DNA of 64,000 nucleotides from an uncultured Blautia sp. (GCA_900551075.1 URVB01000004.1:1-64000); one strand, 5' to 3'; positions 17,031 to 26,794 are shown, counted from the first letter of the stretch. The notes: generated by a model not told the origin, from the sequence alone. Translations and numbers: made by a program.

Positions 17031-18280
17031 AAATCATAGAAAATAATAAAAAGGAATACATACAGTTTTTAAGTGAATACCTGCAGAAAGATTCTACCAA
17101 TCCAGGCTTGGCTTCGAATGAAACACCTTTAGTGTGTCACAAATGGATGCAGGAGAAACTTTTGTCGTATGGTATATTTGACAAAGTGGATTTTTGGGAA
17201 TCAGGAAATGATTTTTCCAATGTTGTGGCTGTTGTAGAGGGAGAGGGAGAACCTCTGTTGTTTGCCGGGCATTCCGATACGGTTCCTGTGACAGAGACAC
17301 AGAAGCGGGAATGGCGTGAGGATGCGGGGCCATGGTCCGGGGCGGTCAGAGACGGAAAGATTTACGGTCGTGGAGCATCTGATATGAAAGCAGGCTGTGC
17401 GGCTCCACTTATGGCAATGCATGTGTTAAAAGAACTGGGAATCCATCCAAAGCGTCCATTGTATTTTAGCTATGTGATGTCAGAGGAAAATGGCGGCCGT
17501 GAGTATGGGGTGGACAGCATTCTTGCGAGGGGGTATTGTGCAAAGGAATGCGTGGTTATGGAACCTTCAAACAATCTTGCCATTGTTCCGGCGATTCAGG
17601 GAGAGTTCTATTTTACCATTACAGTTTATGGGCTGAGTTATCACATTGCGTCCCGCCATCATACGCTCTATCCCAAAGGCTATACGGTGAAGGATGTGCC
17701 GGAGAAAAATGCCATTGAACTGGCGGTGGAAATTATCCAGGAACTTCAGAAAACAGAGAAGCAGCTGGGGCAGTATATTACGCATCCATTGACAGAGGAT
17801 GGATCCACAACAATCAATTTTTCAGGGATTGAAAGTAAAGGGATTTTTTCGGCGGGGGCGGAAGAGTGTGTGATTCGGGGAAGCATGCTGTACAATCCGA
17901 GTATTTCTCAGGCTGAAGCGTTTCAATATTTCGAAAATGCCGTAAATCGTGTGGTGGAGCGGGATTTTTGGCTGCAGGAACATCCCCCTGTTATACAGAT
18001 TCCATACATGCTTTCTACAAAGCCTCCGGTCAATGTGGACATCGATCATCCGCTTTGTCATCAATTGGCAGAGGCCGCCGAGGCATTCGGAAAGGAACCT
18101 GTGTATGAATCTTGCCTGAGCACATCGGATGCAAACTATCTTCAGGATCATGGGATTGCAACCATTACTATGGGACCAGGAGCAAACGAGTACGGAGTGC
18201 ATGGTGTCAGTGAATATGTTCCGGTGGAGGTATATCTGGACGCCATTGCAAGATACGCATATTTTCTAAGCAAGCAATAA
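17003..18280 (+). CDS. M20 family peptidase/deacylase, 5' end replaced by IS110 sequence
   Basis: A 425-residue M20 metallopeptidase-like enzyme (ArgE/DapE/carboxypeptidase G2 group) acting on N-acylated amino acids or small peptides. Metal-site motifs are AGHSDTVPV (about 88-96), GRGASDMKAG (about 121-130), SEENGG (about 157-162) and the C-terminal TMGPGANEYGVHG. A lid domain spans roughly residues 185-305. The reading frame opens at TTG 17003, which lies inside the IS110 remnant in a different frame, so the first 10-15 residues are probably not native. Without its own promoter and RBS it may be weakly expressed. Confidence 0.82.
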   Translation: MRACSRKKQEIIENNKKEYIQFLSEYLQKDSTNPGLASNETPLVCHKWMQEKLLSYGIFDKVDFWESGNDFSNVVAVVEGEGEPLLFAGHSDTVPVTETQKREWREDAGPWSGAVRDGKIYGRGASDMKAGCAAPLMAMHVLKELGIHPKRPLYFSYVMSEENGGREYGVDSILARGYCAKECVVMEPSNNLAIVPAIQGEFYFTITVYGLSYHIASRHHTLYPKGYTVKDVPEKNAIELAVEIIQELQKTEKQLGQYITHPLTEDGSTTINFSGIESKGIFSAGAEECVIRGSMLYNPSISQAEAFQYFENAVNRVVERDFWLQEHPPVIQIPYMLSTKPPVNVDIDHPLCHQLAEAAEAFGKEPVYESCLSTSDANYLQDHGIATITMGPGANEYGVHGVSEYVPVEVYLDAIARYAYFLSKQ

Positions 18281-18408
18281 AAAGCAGTTTTGAAATGATA
18301 TTGTGAGGAGGGCTGCGATGCGTCAACGGACAGGTTGCGGCCCTCTTATACGCAGATGTTGTCCGGAGTGGGATCAATCGAGAGAATGTCAGAAAAGGAG
18401 GGATGACA

Positions 18409-19347
18409 ATGGGGAAGCCAATCGTAGTATTTGGCAGTTTTGTGGTCGATTTGACCGGACGTACAGAAGGACTTCCGCTTCCGGGACAGACAATCCTGGG
18501 GAAAAGCTTTCGGATGGGAGCCGGTGGAAAAGGGTCAAACCAGGCTGTGGCGGCGTATCAAGCCGGAGCGAACGTGACGTTGGTAACGAAACTGGGAACA
18601 GATATGCTGGCGCACATTGCAGTGGATTTCTACGAAAAAGAAGGAATGGATACAAGGTATATTTTGCGGGATAAGGAGCAGGGTACAGGTGTCGCATTGA
18701 TAATTGTGGACGAAGGTTCTGCGCAGAATGAGATTGTTGTAATACCGGGAGCATGTAATCATATTACTATGCAGGATGTTGAGAAATGCAGAACATTGAT
18801 TGAGAATGCGTCTATTCTTCTCCTTCAACATGAGATTAATTTCGATGCGCAGAGAGCTGTTTTGGAGATTGCGTATCAGGCTGGAGTCCGCATCGTTTTA
18901 AATCCGGCTCCGGCAGTTCCCATACCGGATGATGTCTTTGGGAAAATTGATACAATAACGCCCAATGAGACGGAGGCACAGGTGCTGACTGGAATAGAAG
19001 TGACGTCACTGGAAAGTGCTCAGGAAGCTGCAAACGTCTTTGTGGAAAAGGGTGTGAAAAATGTGGTCATTACCATGGGAAGCCTTGGAGCTTTTGCTAC
19101 AGATGGACGAAATTGTGAGCTTCTGCCGCGGTTAAATGTGGATTGTATAGATACGACAGGAGCAGGAGATGCGTTCAATGGAGGTTTTGTTACTGCGCTT
19201 TCTGAGGGGAAAACACTGTTTGAAGCACTTCGCTTTGGAAATGCGACAGGCGCATTATCTGTAACCAAACATGGGACTGCGCCATCTATGCCGAAGCGTG
19301 AAGAAATCGCTGCGATGATCAGGGAAAATTATGGGAGGGATATATGA
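18409..19347 (+). CDS. rbsK: ribokinase (PfkB family)
   Basis: A 312-residue PfkB-family sugar kinase, best read as ribokinase, which makes D-ribose 5-phosphate. MGKPIVVFGSFVVDLTGRTE and GAGGKGSNQAVAAYQAGA (about 38-55) are the substrate-side PfkB signature 1. DTTGAGDAFNGGF (about 247-259) is signature 2 with the catalytic Asp and anion hole. The ATG at 18409 sits 6-7 bases after AAAGGAGGG; an ATG two codons earlier is too close to it. The stop overlaps the deoC start by 4 bases (ATGA-type coupling), consistent with a pentose or nucleoside salvage operon. Confidence 0.88.
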   Translation: MGKPIVVFGSFVVDLTGRTEGLPLPGQTILGKSFRMGAGGKGSNQAVAAYQAGANVTLVTKLGTDMLAHIAVDFYEKEGMDTRYILRDKEQGTGVALIIVDEGSAQNEIVVIPGACNHITMQDVEKCRTLIENASILLLQHEINFDAQRAVLEIAYQAGVRIVLNPAPAVPIPDDVFGKIDTITPNETEAQVLTGIEVTSLESAQEAANVFVEKGVKNVVITMGSLGAFATDGRNCELLPRLNVDCIDTTGAGDAFNGGFVTALSEGKTLFEALRFGNATGALSVTKHGTAPSMPKREEIAAMIRENYGRDI

Positions 19348-20004
19348 CGAATCAGGAAATATTGGCGAAAGTGGATCATACATTGCTGGCACAGACGGCA
19401 ACCTGGGATGAAATCCGTGCACTCTGTGATGATGCCATACATTTTCAAACAGCATCTGTTTGTATTCCGCCTTGTTATGTTAAAGATGCAAAAGAATATG
19501 TGGGAGACGCCATGAAAGTTTGTACGGTTATCGGGTTCCCGAATGGAAATCATACAACAGAGATGAAAATCATGGAGGCGCAGAACGCAGTTCGGGATGG
19601 AGCCGATGAATTGGATATGGTCATCAATATCGGTGCGTTGAAAGAGAAAAAATATGATTATGTGGAGAATGAAATACGGGAACTGAAAAAAGCAGCCGGA
19701 AGCTGTGTTTTAAAAGTGATCATTGAAACCTGTCTTCTTAATGAGGATGAAAAGATAAAGATGTGTGAGCTGGTGACAAATACCAGGGCGGATTTTATAA
19801 AAACCTCTACCGGATTTTCCACGGCAGGTGCAACACCGGAAGATGTCCGTCTGTTTGCAGAGCATGTGGGAAAAGATGTTCAGATAAAAGCGGCAGGTGG
19901 AATCAACTCTTTTGAGGATGCAAGAACATTCATCAAGCTGGGGGGCCTCAAGACTTGGCACGAGCCGTTTGGTGAAGATTGCAAAACAGGAGAAGGATAG
20001 CTAA
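19344..20004 (+). pseudogene. deoC: deoxyribose-phosphate aldolase, frameshifted near the 3' end
   Basis: The class I aldolase DeoC cleaves 2-deoxyribose 5-phosphate to glyceraldehyde 3-phosphate and acetaldehyde. Nearly all of it is intact: KVDHTLLAQTATW, TVIGFPNG, DELDMVINIGALK, VLKVIIETCLL with the Schiff-base lysine, FIKTSTGFSTAGAT and IKAAGGI. In FIKLGASRLG the run at 19940-19945 has six G; with five the frame would read GASRLGTSRLVKIAKQ and stop at 20002-20004, as in the family. As written the frame ends at 20000 with an unrelated tail (GLKTWHEPFG) and loses the phosphate-binding loop. A real mutation, a phase-variable tract or a base-call error are all possible. Confidence 0.85.
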
Positions 20005-20026
20005 AAAGTTGTATGGGAGGATAATT

Positions 20027-20773
20027 ATGGCAAAAAAAGTATTATTCGTGGGTGAGTCGTGGACAGCGACTCTGACCGAGACAAAAGGATTCAACAGTTT
20101 TTCTGCATCCAAATACGAGACCGGGCTTGGGTGGATTGACAAAGCGATTGAGAAGGCGGGCTATGAGTTCGTTTTTATGCCCAGCCATGTGGCAAATGAC
20201 CATTTTCCGTTTACTTTGGAGGAATTGAACGAGTATTCCTGTGTGGTTTTGTCGGATGTGGGTGCGGATACGCTGCTGATACCGACGGCAACGTTCTATG
20301 CAGGAAAACGGTTTCCCAATCGTTGCCAGTTTTTGAAGGAATATGTGCTTCAGGGCGGCGGACTTCTCATGATTGGCGGTTATATGACCTTCAACGGCAT
20401 AGGCGGACAGGGAAAATGGTGGGCAACTCCGGTACAGGATGTTCTTCCGGTTCAATTGCTTCCTTATGATGACAGAATGGAGCACTGTGAAGGCGTGACA
20501 CCGGAAGTGGTAAATGCAGGACATCCGATCTTGAACGGGATTGAAGGCGAGTGGCCATATCTTCTTGGTTACAATAAGAGTATGCTCAAGCCGGAAGCAG
20601 AGCTTGTTGCCACAATAAACGGCGATCCTTTTATTGCGGCCGGAAGCTATGGCGCTGGGAAATCTGCTGTATTTTCCAGCGACTGTTCTCCCCATTGGGC
20701 CCCGTTGGAATTTTGTCGGTGGAAAAACTACGACGTACTGTTTAAGAACATCATTGACTATATTGCGAAATAG
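20027..20773 (+). CDS. glutamine amidotransferase-like protein (GATase1-like cytoplasmic protein)
   Basis: 248 residues of the class I glutamine-amidotransferase-like fold (IPR010768-type). KKVLFVGESW begins the fold. CVVLSDVGADTLL, a glycine-rich GGGLLMIGGYMTFNG and AAGSYGAGKSAVFSSD follow. The position of the nucleophilic Cys in true amidotransferases is not obvious, so it may be a non-catalytic sugar-pathway protein; relatives are annotated as trehalose-utilisation or hypothetical. The start at 20027 follows GGGAGG; frames opening earlier overlap deoC. It is the last gene of the peptidase-kinase-aldolase cluster. Confidence 0.75.
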   Translation: MAKKVLFVGESWTATLTETKGFNSFSASKYETGLGWIDKAIEKAGYEFVFMPSHVANDHFPFTLEELNEYSCVVLSDVGADTLLIPTATFYAGKRFPNRCQFLKEYVLQGGGLLMIGGYMTFNGIGGQGKWWATPVQDVLPVQLLPYDDRMEHCEGVTPEVVNAGHPILNGIEGEWPYLLGYNKSMLKPEAELVATINGDPFIAAGSYGAGKSAVFSSDCSPHWAPLEFCRWKNYDVLFKNIIDYIAK

Positions 20774-20788
20774 AAAGGGTTTCATTCG

Positions 20789-20985
20789 AAGGGGCTGTAA
20801 AAAAAGTCCCTTAAAAAAAATCGCCCAGACCGTGGGAAGGGGTTTTTGCGCCCAAAAATAAACAGTCCAAAGGAAAAACAAGCATATCCCACAGAAAACC
20901 GCGTCCTGAAAGGCGCGAAATTCTGCGGGATATGCCTGTTTTGTAGTAGGGGCCTTAAAAATCGGAATTAACCGACAGCCCCTTT
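20789..20985. repeat. MITE-like element with nested inverted repeats
   Basis: About 197 bp bounded by AAGGGGCTGT (20789-20798) and ACAGCCCCTTT (20975-20985). Inside is a second inverted repeat with 22-base arms (20875-20896 and 20921-20942, two mismatches) around a short GC-rich hairpin. It has no coding capacity and would fold into one long cruciform or RNA hairpin. The rest of 20986-21133 shows nothing I recognise. Confidence 0.6.
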
Positions 20986-21133
20986 TCTTACGAATAGGAA
21001 TGGCTTAAATAAGTAATAAGCATTAAAATAGTGATTCCGGTATTATCTTTGATTGTGCTTTCAAAGATTTTCACAACTTTTTTGATTCCGTATTGACATG
21101 GGAGCAGGTAATCAGTGTGATTTTCTTTATAAG

Positions 21134-22501
21134 CTATTCATAAAACACTTCAAGCATCTCCAGTTTTTCAGCAGATATGATTACCAGTTTCAGCTCGTAT
21201 TCTCCAGCTTCTGCGCAGATCGTTCCGCTAATCTGCTTTCCCTCTTTTATCTGCACAATTCCAGCCTCCTTGTCATTTAGTAAAACGCGGATTTTGCCAC
21301 TGCCATCTGCTTTCACATGAAGCCTGGTAATCGGATTCCTGCTTTTGATGTATCGGAATATGATTTCATCCCCGGCGGAAATATTCATTAGTTTTTCCGG
21401 ATAATCTGCCTTTGTCTGATCATTAGTGTTCAAACCGATATAGGTTGTCCCCTTTAAGCCGCAGGCCTGATATCCCATAATGGCTTCTTCCGGTACAAAG
21501 GGGGCTCCGATACCCTGTGATGTCATTTTTACCTCTGGGATGGTGCCATCCGGAAGAATGGTAATGGGTTCGATACACAGTCTGCGATGCTGCTGCATGC
21601 CCCTGCTGCAGCGATGATAGAACACGTACCACTTGTCCTTTACGCACTCAATGGATCCATGATTGTTCCAGTTCTCCGGGTCACATCCATCATTATCGAT
21701 AATAATTCCCCGATATGTAAATGGTCCAAGAGGTGATTTTCCTGTGGAATAACCCAGGGCTGTGGGTTTTCCTCTTTCCATATCTGCATAAATATAGTAG
21801 TAGGTATCACCGATTTTTCTCATGGAGGAACCTTCGTGGAAAAAATGTTCTTCTTCTGTTACAAGGTTGTTTTTGATCTGCACCGGGTCAAAGGAGACCA
21901 TGTCTTCATTGAGTTTTACTCCATGAGAAAAAAGCTGTCCCCAGTAAAAATATGCCTGGCCATCATCGTCCATAAATACTGCAGGGTCAATGCCGCCGCA
22001 GGGCAGTTGAACCGGATTTTCAAAAGGTCCTTCCGGTCTGCTGGAAACTGCTACTCCCTCGCTGTCATCCGGCATACAGAAGTACAGGTAGTATTTCCCT
22101 TTTCTGTAGATACAGTCCGGTGCAAAAAGAAGAGGTGGTCGCTCACCTTCTTCTTCTTTTTCAAATTTTTCTTTCATATCCTTTTCATCTGCCGGCATAT
22201 TGGCGAGCATTTTCTGAATAAACGGGGTAGGATGGCTCCAGTCAATTCCCGGGTATCTGGGTGCATTTGGGTTGTTGAACCAGGGAATCTGCTTTCCATG
22301 AAGCGACTCATCATGGATGGTCCAGTGCGTCATATCCGGGGTGGAAACCACCTGGTATTTTTCGCTGCAATATACATCTTCACGGTCATCATAACTTCCG
22401 TATATGTAAAGCTTTCCATCCGGCATCACATGCCCTTCGCTGTCTGGAATGTGGTATTTCAGTGGAAGTATGGGGTTGCGTTTATTTGAGAAATTTTCCA
22501 T
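21134..22501 (-). CDS. glycoside hydrolase family 43 with C-terminal carbohydrate-binding-like domain
   Basis: 455 residues. The N-terminal five-bladed propeller of GH43 (arabinosidase/xylosidase group) shows the three acidic residues in context: Asp in YHIPDSEGHVMPDGKLYIYG, Asp in GGIDPAVFMDDDGQAYFYW, and Glu in HFFHEGSSMRK. The C-terminal 110 residues (GDEIIFRYIKSRNPITRLHV and the following strands) look like a CBM6-type beta-sandwich. No signal peptide is present, so it is cytoplasmic. The ATG at 22501 has GGAGGC upstream; an earlier in-frame ATG lies on the RBS itself. It lies 21 bp downstream of the GH78 gene, in one operon. Confidence 0.9.
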   Translation of the reverse strand: MENFSNKRNPILPLKYHIPDSEGHVMPDGKLYIYGSYDDREDVYCSEKYQVVSTPDMTHWTIHDESLHGKQIPWFNNPNAPRYPGIDWSHPTPFIQKMLANMPADEKDMKEKFEKEEEGERPPLLFAPDCIYRKGKYYLYFCMPDDSEGVAVSSRPEGPFENPVQLPCGGIDPAVFMDDDGQAYFYWGQLFSHGVKLNEDMVSFDPVQIKNNLVTEEEHFFHEGSSMRKIGDTYYYIYADMERGKPTALGYSTGKSPLGPFTYRGIIIDNDGCDPENWNNHGSIECVKDKWYVFYHRCSRGMQQHRRLCIEPITILPDGTIPEVKMTSQGIGAPFVPEEAIMGYQACGLKGTTYIGLNTNDQTKADYPEKLMNISAGDEIIFRYIKSRNPITRLHVKADGSGKIRVLLNDKEAGIVQIKEGKQISGTICAEAGEYELKLVIISAEKLEMLEVFYE

Positions 22502-22522
22502 GATTGCCTCCATTTTGCTGTA

Positions 22523-24853
22523 CTATATCCAGATATCAATTTTTTTGCCGCGTTCTTCCAGACCGGAGGTATCCAGATGTTTCTTGATTCCTTCTGCGCA
22601 CTCTGTTTCCACGAGGATACCTTCTTCCGACTCCTTCACATGCACACGGATCATGCCGGCGGCGGAATCGTACTGGCAGGTAAATTCATGAATGCTTTCC
22701 GGAAGCCATGGGCGAATCAGAACTTCTGTAAATCCGGGCTTTTGTGGGATTATCCCGGCAATCCCATTGTAATACCACTCTATAATGTGCCCCATCATAT
22801 CATGGCAATGGCTTCTGGGATTCTTTTCCCAATATTCTCCCAGGGTAGTCTCTCCATCCAGGATAAATGCATAATAGCTGGGATGATTTTCTTTCAGGAT
22901 AAAACGGCTGATCACATCATTCATCCCATTTGCCCTGGCGGCCTGGATCACATACGGAAGTCCGATTTCGCCACAGATAAAAGCTCCATCTCGTTCAAAT
23001 GTCCATGCAAGGGCGCGGACAACATCCTCCTTTTTATCTTCCGGCACCATTCCCCAGAACAGGGGCAGGGCCTGGCCGGACTGAGTGAGAAATATTTCAT
23101 CGGGATGATCCTGGCAGCGGTAACACCAGAAGCCATGTTCCTTGTCGTAGGTAAGCAAATGTTTGTTGTAATTGTCCAGAATCTCCTGTGCGTAAGCAAG
23201 GAGTTCTGTCTGAATATCCTTCTTGCCCAGAATTTCTGCAAAATCTGCCAGGGTGACGGTATCTGCATACAGAAATGTGGTTTCTATATTTTCCCGTGCC
23301 AGTTCATTTCTGGGATTTCCCCAATCTCCGAGGCCATGGCTGATGAAGCCTTCCGGGGTCACCTTTTTCTGCAGATGCTTGAGATAACGCAATCCTGCAT
23401 CAAAGTTGTCTTTTATGATCTTTTCATTTCTATAAAACAGATAATGCCATTTTGTTCCCAGGATACAGGCACTTCCCCAGGGAATAATGTCATAAAAACT
23501 TCCCATCCCCGGAACCGGCAGCACGTTTGGAATATAGCAGGGGCACTGAGAGGGCATCAGTCCTTCTCCAGGATAATAATGTCCGCCTGTCATGTCGTAA
23601 AACCAGTCATCGGCTGTATGCTGGGCATAACGCATATCCGCGAGGAACTTTTCCCACAAGAGTCGGCCATCCTTCATATAGAAGATGGCATTGGCCATCA
23701 GGTGGTTGGGTTCCTGCCAGGCAAAACGCTCAATAGTGGGGCAGTCTGTGTGAACGCCAAGCATATTTGCCTCGACGGTACGTTCGATCATGGTGTAGAT
23801 CTGATTGTAACGCGGATCGTCGCAGGAGAAAGCTCCGTCTGTCTTGTGAGCGCTGGAAATGGCATCTGCGTGTATATTACGCAGTTGTATTTGATTCCTT
23901 TTGTCCTGTGATCCAAAATCTTTTCCTACAACAAAAGAACATTTTTCTACAGCTACATACCGACCGGCGAAATAGGTAAATTTCATGCGGCAGTTCTCCC
24001 AGGTGTCTTCCTGACCGATTATATAAGTAATGCAGGATTCTATTGTTCCCCAGTTTTTTGCCACCTGATCCACATCGCCGTTTTCCTGAAGCTTTTCTGC
24101 CGGGTATATTTTTATGGTATCTCCCGTCTTTCCCTTCACTTCAAAATCAAGTATTCCGGACATGTTTTGTCCAAAATCATAGATTTCCCTGCCGCCGATC
24201 CTGTGGAGCAGTTTTGCTTCATAGGTTTTCAGCACTTTGACAGGCGGAAGCTTCTGCTCTGAAAAATCTGCTTTGGGCTGTTTTTCAGCAGAAACTATCA
24301 GGGCCGGATTCCATGAGGAAGCATCAAATTCTGCCGTGCACCATCCCGGCTGCTCCAGCCGTCCGTCGATGGTCTCAGATCCATAGACATTAGTCATGAT
24401 TACAGGGTGTTCCTTCACCCGAAAGCTTTCATCAGCCTGCCAGATATCTGCTGTACCGTCTGTATATTCCACTGTCAGTTCAAGCGCCAGCACAAGGTTC
24501 TTTCCATAGGGCTGATAGGGATTGGGATTGGGTGGCATAAATGACGGAAAGCTGAATGTGTAATGCTCATCGCATTTAATATACCATCCGTTTCCTATCT
24601 CGGCGCCGATGACATTTTCACCTTGTTGAACATAGTCTGCCACATCAAATGTCACATACTGAATCCATTTATGATAATCTGTCCAGGCAGGGTCCAGTTC
24701 ATGATCAGAAACCTTACGTCCGTTTATATAAAACAGGAACTGTCCGAGACCACACACTTTTGCATGTGCGTTCTTTATATCTTTTGTAATACTAAGCTGC
24801 CTTCTTGCATAAAAGGGGCGCTCAGTTCCATTCGTGATCCATTTGTCGAACAT
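22523..24853 (-). CDS. alpha-L-rhamnosidase (GH78)
   Basis: 776 residues. The N-terminal beta-sandwich domains (KVCGLGQFLFYINGRKV, ENVIGAEIGNGWY) precede an (alpha/alpha)6 barrel. Barrel motifs typical of GH78 are DCPTIERFAWQ (about 387-397), which holds an acid candidate, and GLGDWGNP and DGETTLGEYWEKNP, which hold the catalytic base region. A C-terminal sandwich follows. It removes terminal L-rhamnose from glycosides. There is no signal peptide, so the substrate must be imported, fitting the symporter gene directly upstream. Confidence 0.92.
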   Translation of the reverse strand: MFDKWITNGTERPFYARRQLSITKDIKNAHAKVCGLGQFLFYINGRKVSDHELDPAWTDYHKWIQYVTFDVADYVQQGENVIGAEIGNGWYIKCDEHYTFSFPSFMPPNPNPYQPYGKNLVLALELTVEYTDGTADIWQADESFRVKEHPVIMTNVYGSETIDGRLEQPGWCTAEFDASSWNPALIVSAEKQPKADFSEQKLPPVKVLKTYEAKLLHRIGGREIYDFGQNMSGILDFEVKGKTGDTIKIYPAEKLQENGDVDQVAKNWGTIESCITYIIGQEDTWENCRMKFTYFAGRYVAVEKCSFVVGKDFGSQDKRNQIQLRNIHADAISSAHKTDGAFSCDDPRYNQIYTMIERTVEANMLGVHTDCPTIERFAWQEPNHLMANAIFYMKDGRLLWEKFLADMRYAQHTADDWFYDMTGGHYYPGEGLMPSQCPCYIPNVLPVPGMGSFYDIIPWGSACILGTKWHYLFYRNEKIIKDNFDAGLRYLKHLQKKVTPEGFISHGLGDWGNPRNELARENIETTFLYADTVTLADFAEILGKKDIQTELLAYAQEILDNYNKHLLTYDKEHGFWCYRCQDHPDEIFLTQSGQALPLFWGMVPEDKKEDVVRALAWTFERDGAFICGEIGLPYVIQAARANGMNDVISRFILKENHPSYYAFILDGETTLGEYWEKNPRSHCHDMMGHIIEWYYNGIAGIIPQKPGFTEVLIRPWLPESIHEFTCQYDSAAGMIRVHVKESEEGILVETECAEGIKKHLDTSGLEERGKKIDIWI

Positions 24854-24965
24854 TTTTTGTTTCCTCTCGATAATAATTTATGTTGCTTGGCTCAATAATT
24901 GTTTATAATCGTCTGCTTTGGAGTTGTCGGTGATCTGTTTTACTTTTATATCGATTAGACTCAAG

Positions 24966-26294
24966 CTATTTAGCATTTTTCATTCTCTCCGGATAGAACT
25001 GAATAAAGATAATATACAATACAGAAGCTGCCAGAGGCACCAGGAATCTTACAGAATTGATACCTGTCAGCACTGCCTGTGGCTCCTGACCGATAGCGTT
25101 GGGGATATATCCGGTCACTGCCAGTACAAAAGAAAGAATAGCGCTTGATACTGCCGTACCGCATTTGTAAGCGAAGCCGCCGATTGCGGAAATAGTTCCA
25201 TTTAGCTGTTCTCCTGCAATATTATAAACATAATCTGTCATACCTACAACAGTCATAGGACGAAATGCATTGGTCATAGTTGCAAAAATACTGGCAATAA
25301 AGGTAAATATATAAATTGCCGTTATAGATTTTCCACCGATAAAGAAGCATATTGCGTAACATACAATGGCAATGGCCTGTGTATAGGTTACTGCCTTTTT
25401 CATGCTTCCCTTAACCTTACGAAGAATGATGGGCATAAAGAACATCACACCAATCATACCACTTACCGAAATCACGAGCATATAAGTTGCGATCAGTCCC
25501 GGATTCATCAGATAATACATGCAATAAAACACGGAAGAAGTCATAACAATCTGATAAAGAATACAGCCTACGCACCAGAATGCGATCATCGGATACATTT
25601 CTTTTATTTTCAGAAGAGTTGTAACTCCTTTTACAATGGGTTCCTTTTTTGTGTTATCAACAGTATAACGCTCTTTGCATTTCGCAAAAGCTCCCCAACT
25701 GGTGATCAGCATCAGAACTGAACCGATTCCCACAAGAATCATATATCCTTTGGAAGGGTTATCTCCGCCCAGGATATTTACAAAACTCGATGCAAAAGAA
25801 GTAACGATTGTTACTGCAATGGATGCAAGGAATGTGGAAAGAGAAATGACATCATTTCTTTCCATTTCGTTTTTTGACATGGTAGGCAGAATCGCATTAT
25901 AAGGAATCTCCAGAGCTGTCAGCAGCATGCCATAGCAGATATAAAGCACTGCTGCATAGGCAATTTTGCCATTTGTTGTCATTTCCGGAGCGGCAAAAAG
26001 CAGTACCGACACAATTGCCCAGGGCAGGGGGATAAACAGCAGATACGGTCTGTATGTACCCCAGCGGGATTTTGTTCTGTCAGCTATATTTCCAATAATC
26101 GGGTCGTTGACTGCATCCCAGATTGCCGCACATGTCATAATCACACCTGCGGCGCCGGCAGGAACGCCGAAGGTGTCTGTTAAAAATACAAGTATATATG
26201 TTGCTACCAGAGCTGTAATAAACTGACGTCCTGTAGACTGTCCTAAGGCCCACCATGCCTTTTGTGACATGGTTAATTCGTTCTTCTGATTCAT
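24966..26294 (-). CDS. GPH-family sugar:cation symporter (MelB/YicJ-like MFS)
   Basis: 442 residues with about twelve hydrophobic segments. The N-terminal pattern GQSTGRQFITALVATYILVF, then DAVNDPIIGNIADRTKSRWG (about 62-81), is the glycoside-pentoside-hexuronide symporter signature, with Asp pairs that bind the cation. RPYLLFIPLPWAIVSVLLFA follows. It probably imports a rhamnosylated or other plant glycoside for the cytoplasmic GH78 and GH43 enzymes encoded downstream on the same strand. Confidence 0.92.
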   Translation of the reverse strand: MNQKNELTMSQKAWWALGQSTGRQFITALVATYILVFLTDTFGVPAGAAGVIMTCAAIWDAVNDPIIGNIADRTKSRWGTYRPYLLFIPLPWAIVSVLLFAAPEMTTNGKIAYAAVLYICYGMLLTALEIPYNAILPTMSKNEMERNDVISLSTFLASIAVTIVTSFASSFVNILGGDNPSKGYMILVGIGSVLMLITSWGAFAKCKERYTVDNTKKEPIVKGVTTLLKIKEMYPMIAFWCVGCILYQIVMTSSVFYCMYYLMNPGLIATYMLVISVSGMIGVMFFMPIILRKVKGSMKKAVTYTQAIAIVCYAICFFIGGKSITAIYIFTFIASIFATMTNAFRPMTVVGMTDYVYNIAGEQLNGTISAIGGFAYKCGTAVSSAILSFVLAVTGYIPNAIGQEPQAVLTGINSVRFLVPLAASVLYIIFIQFYPERMKNAK

Positions 26295-26794
26295 TATCTT
26301 TCCTCCTCGTATAATAAGTTTGTAGACCTCCTCCAGAGGTTGCGGATTTCAAATGCTTTATGAACCGCTTACAACATCCATCACCTCTTCCTTTAACTGT
26401 ATCAGCTCTTTTGAAAAGGAACGAAAGGCTTTCTTTTGGCAGATGTCCTGGTGAAAATCATGCCTTGTAAAAAAATATAAGACAATTGGCTGCACTGGCC
26501 AATGCAGCCGTTTATACATAGACAGGACGCGTACTTCGATGCTGTCAGTATATTCTTTTTCCTGATTTCCAGGAAGTGCCTGAAATGACACCTTAGGGGG
26601 TAAATTCCGACATTTGATTCAGTCAGGCACAGAAATCTCCGGACTTTGCGAATTGTGCATATAATATCATGCATAACTCTGTCGTAATTTACACCCTCAT
26701 ATGACACCTCTGACACTTTATGTGATATCATATTTCTTATATACTCTTATCAGGCTATATAAACTATCCTAATATTAGTAGAAAGGAGAACTAA
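26295..26794. promoter_or_regulatory. divergent control region between symporter and GH1 genes
   Basis: A 500-base AT-rich spacer without a convincing gene; two short minus-strand frames (26358-26731) overlap each other and match nothing I know. It must hold the two divergent promoters. Near the GH1 side lie TATAATATCATG (26662-26673) and repeated CTCATATGACACCTCTGACAC-like direct half-sites (about 26695-26716), which could bind the AraC protein encoded at 28274. Confidence 0.4.

Noticed and set aside
20042..20881. 279-codon minus-strand frame
   Set aside because: Antisense to the GATase-like gene and running into the palindromic repeat; no start signal.
22577..23911. 444-codon plus-strand open frame
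   Set aside because: It lies antisense to the well-supported GH78 gene, has no RBS and its protein resembles no family; it is a shadow of biased codon use.
26358..26731. Two overlapping minus-strand frames of 77 and 109 codons in the symporter-GH1 spacer
   Set aside because: They overlap each other in different frames, lack RBS and homology, and occupy the expected divergent promoter region.
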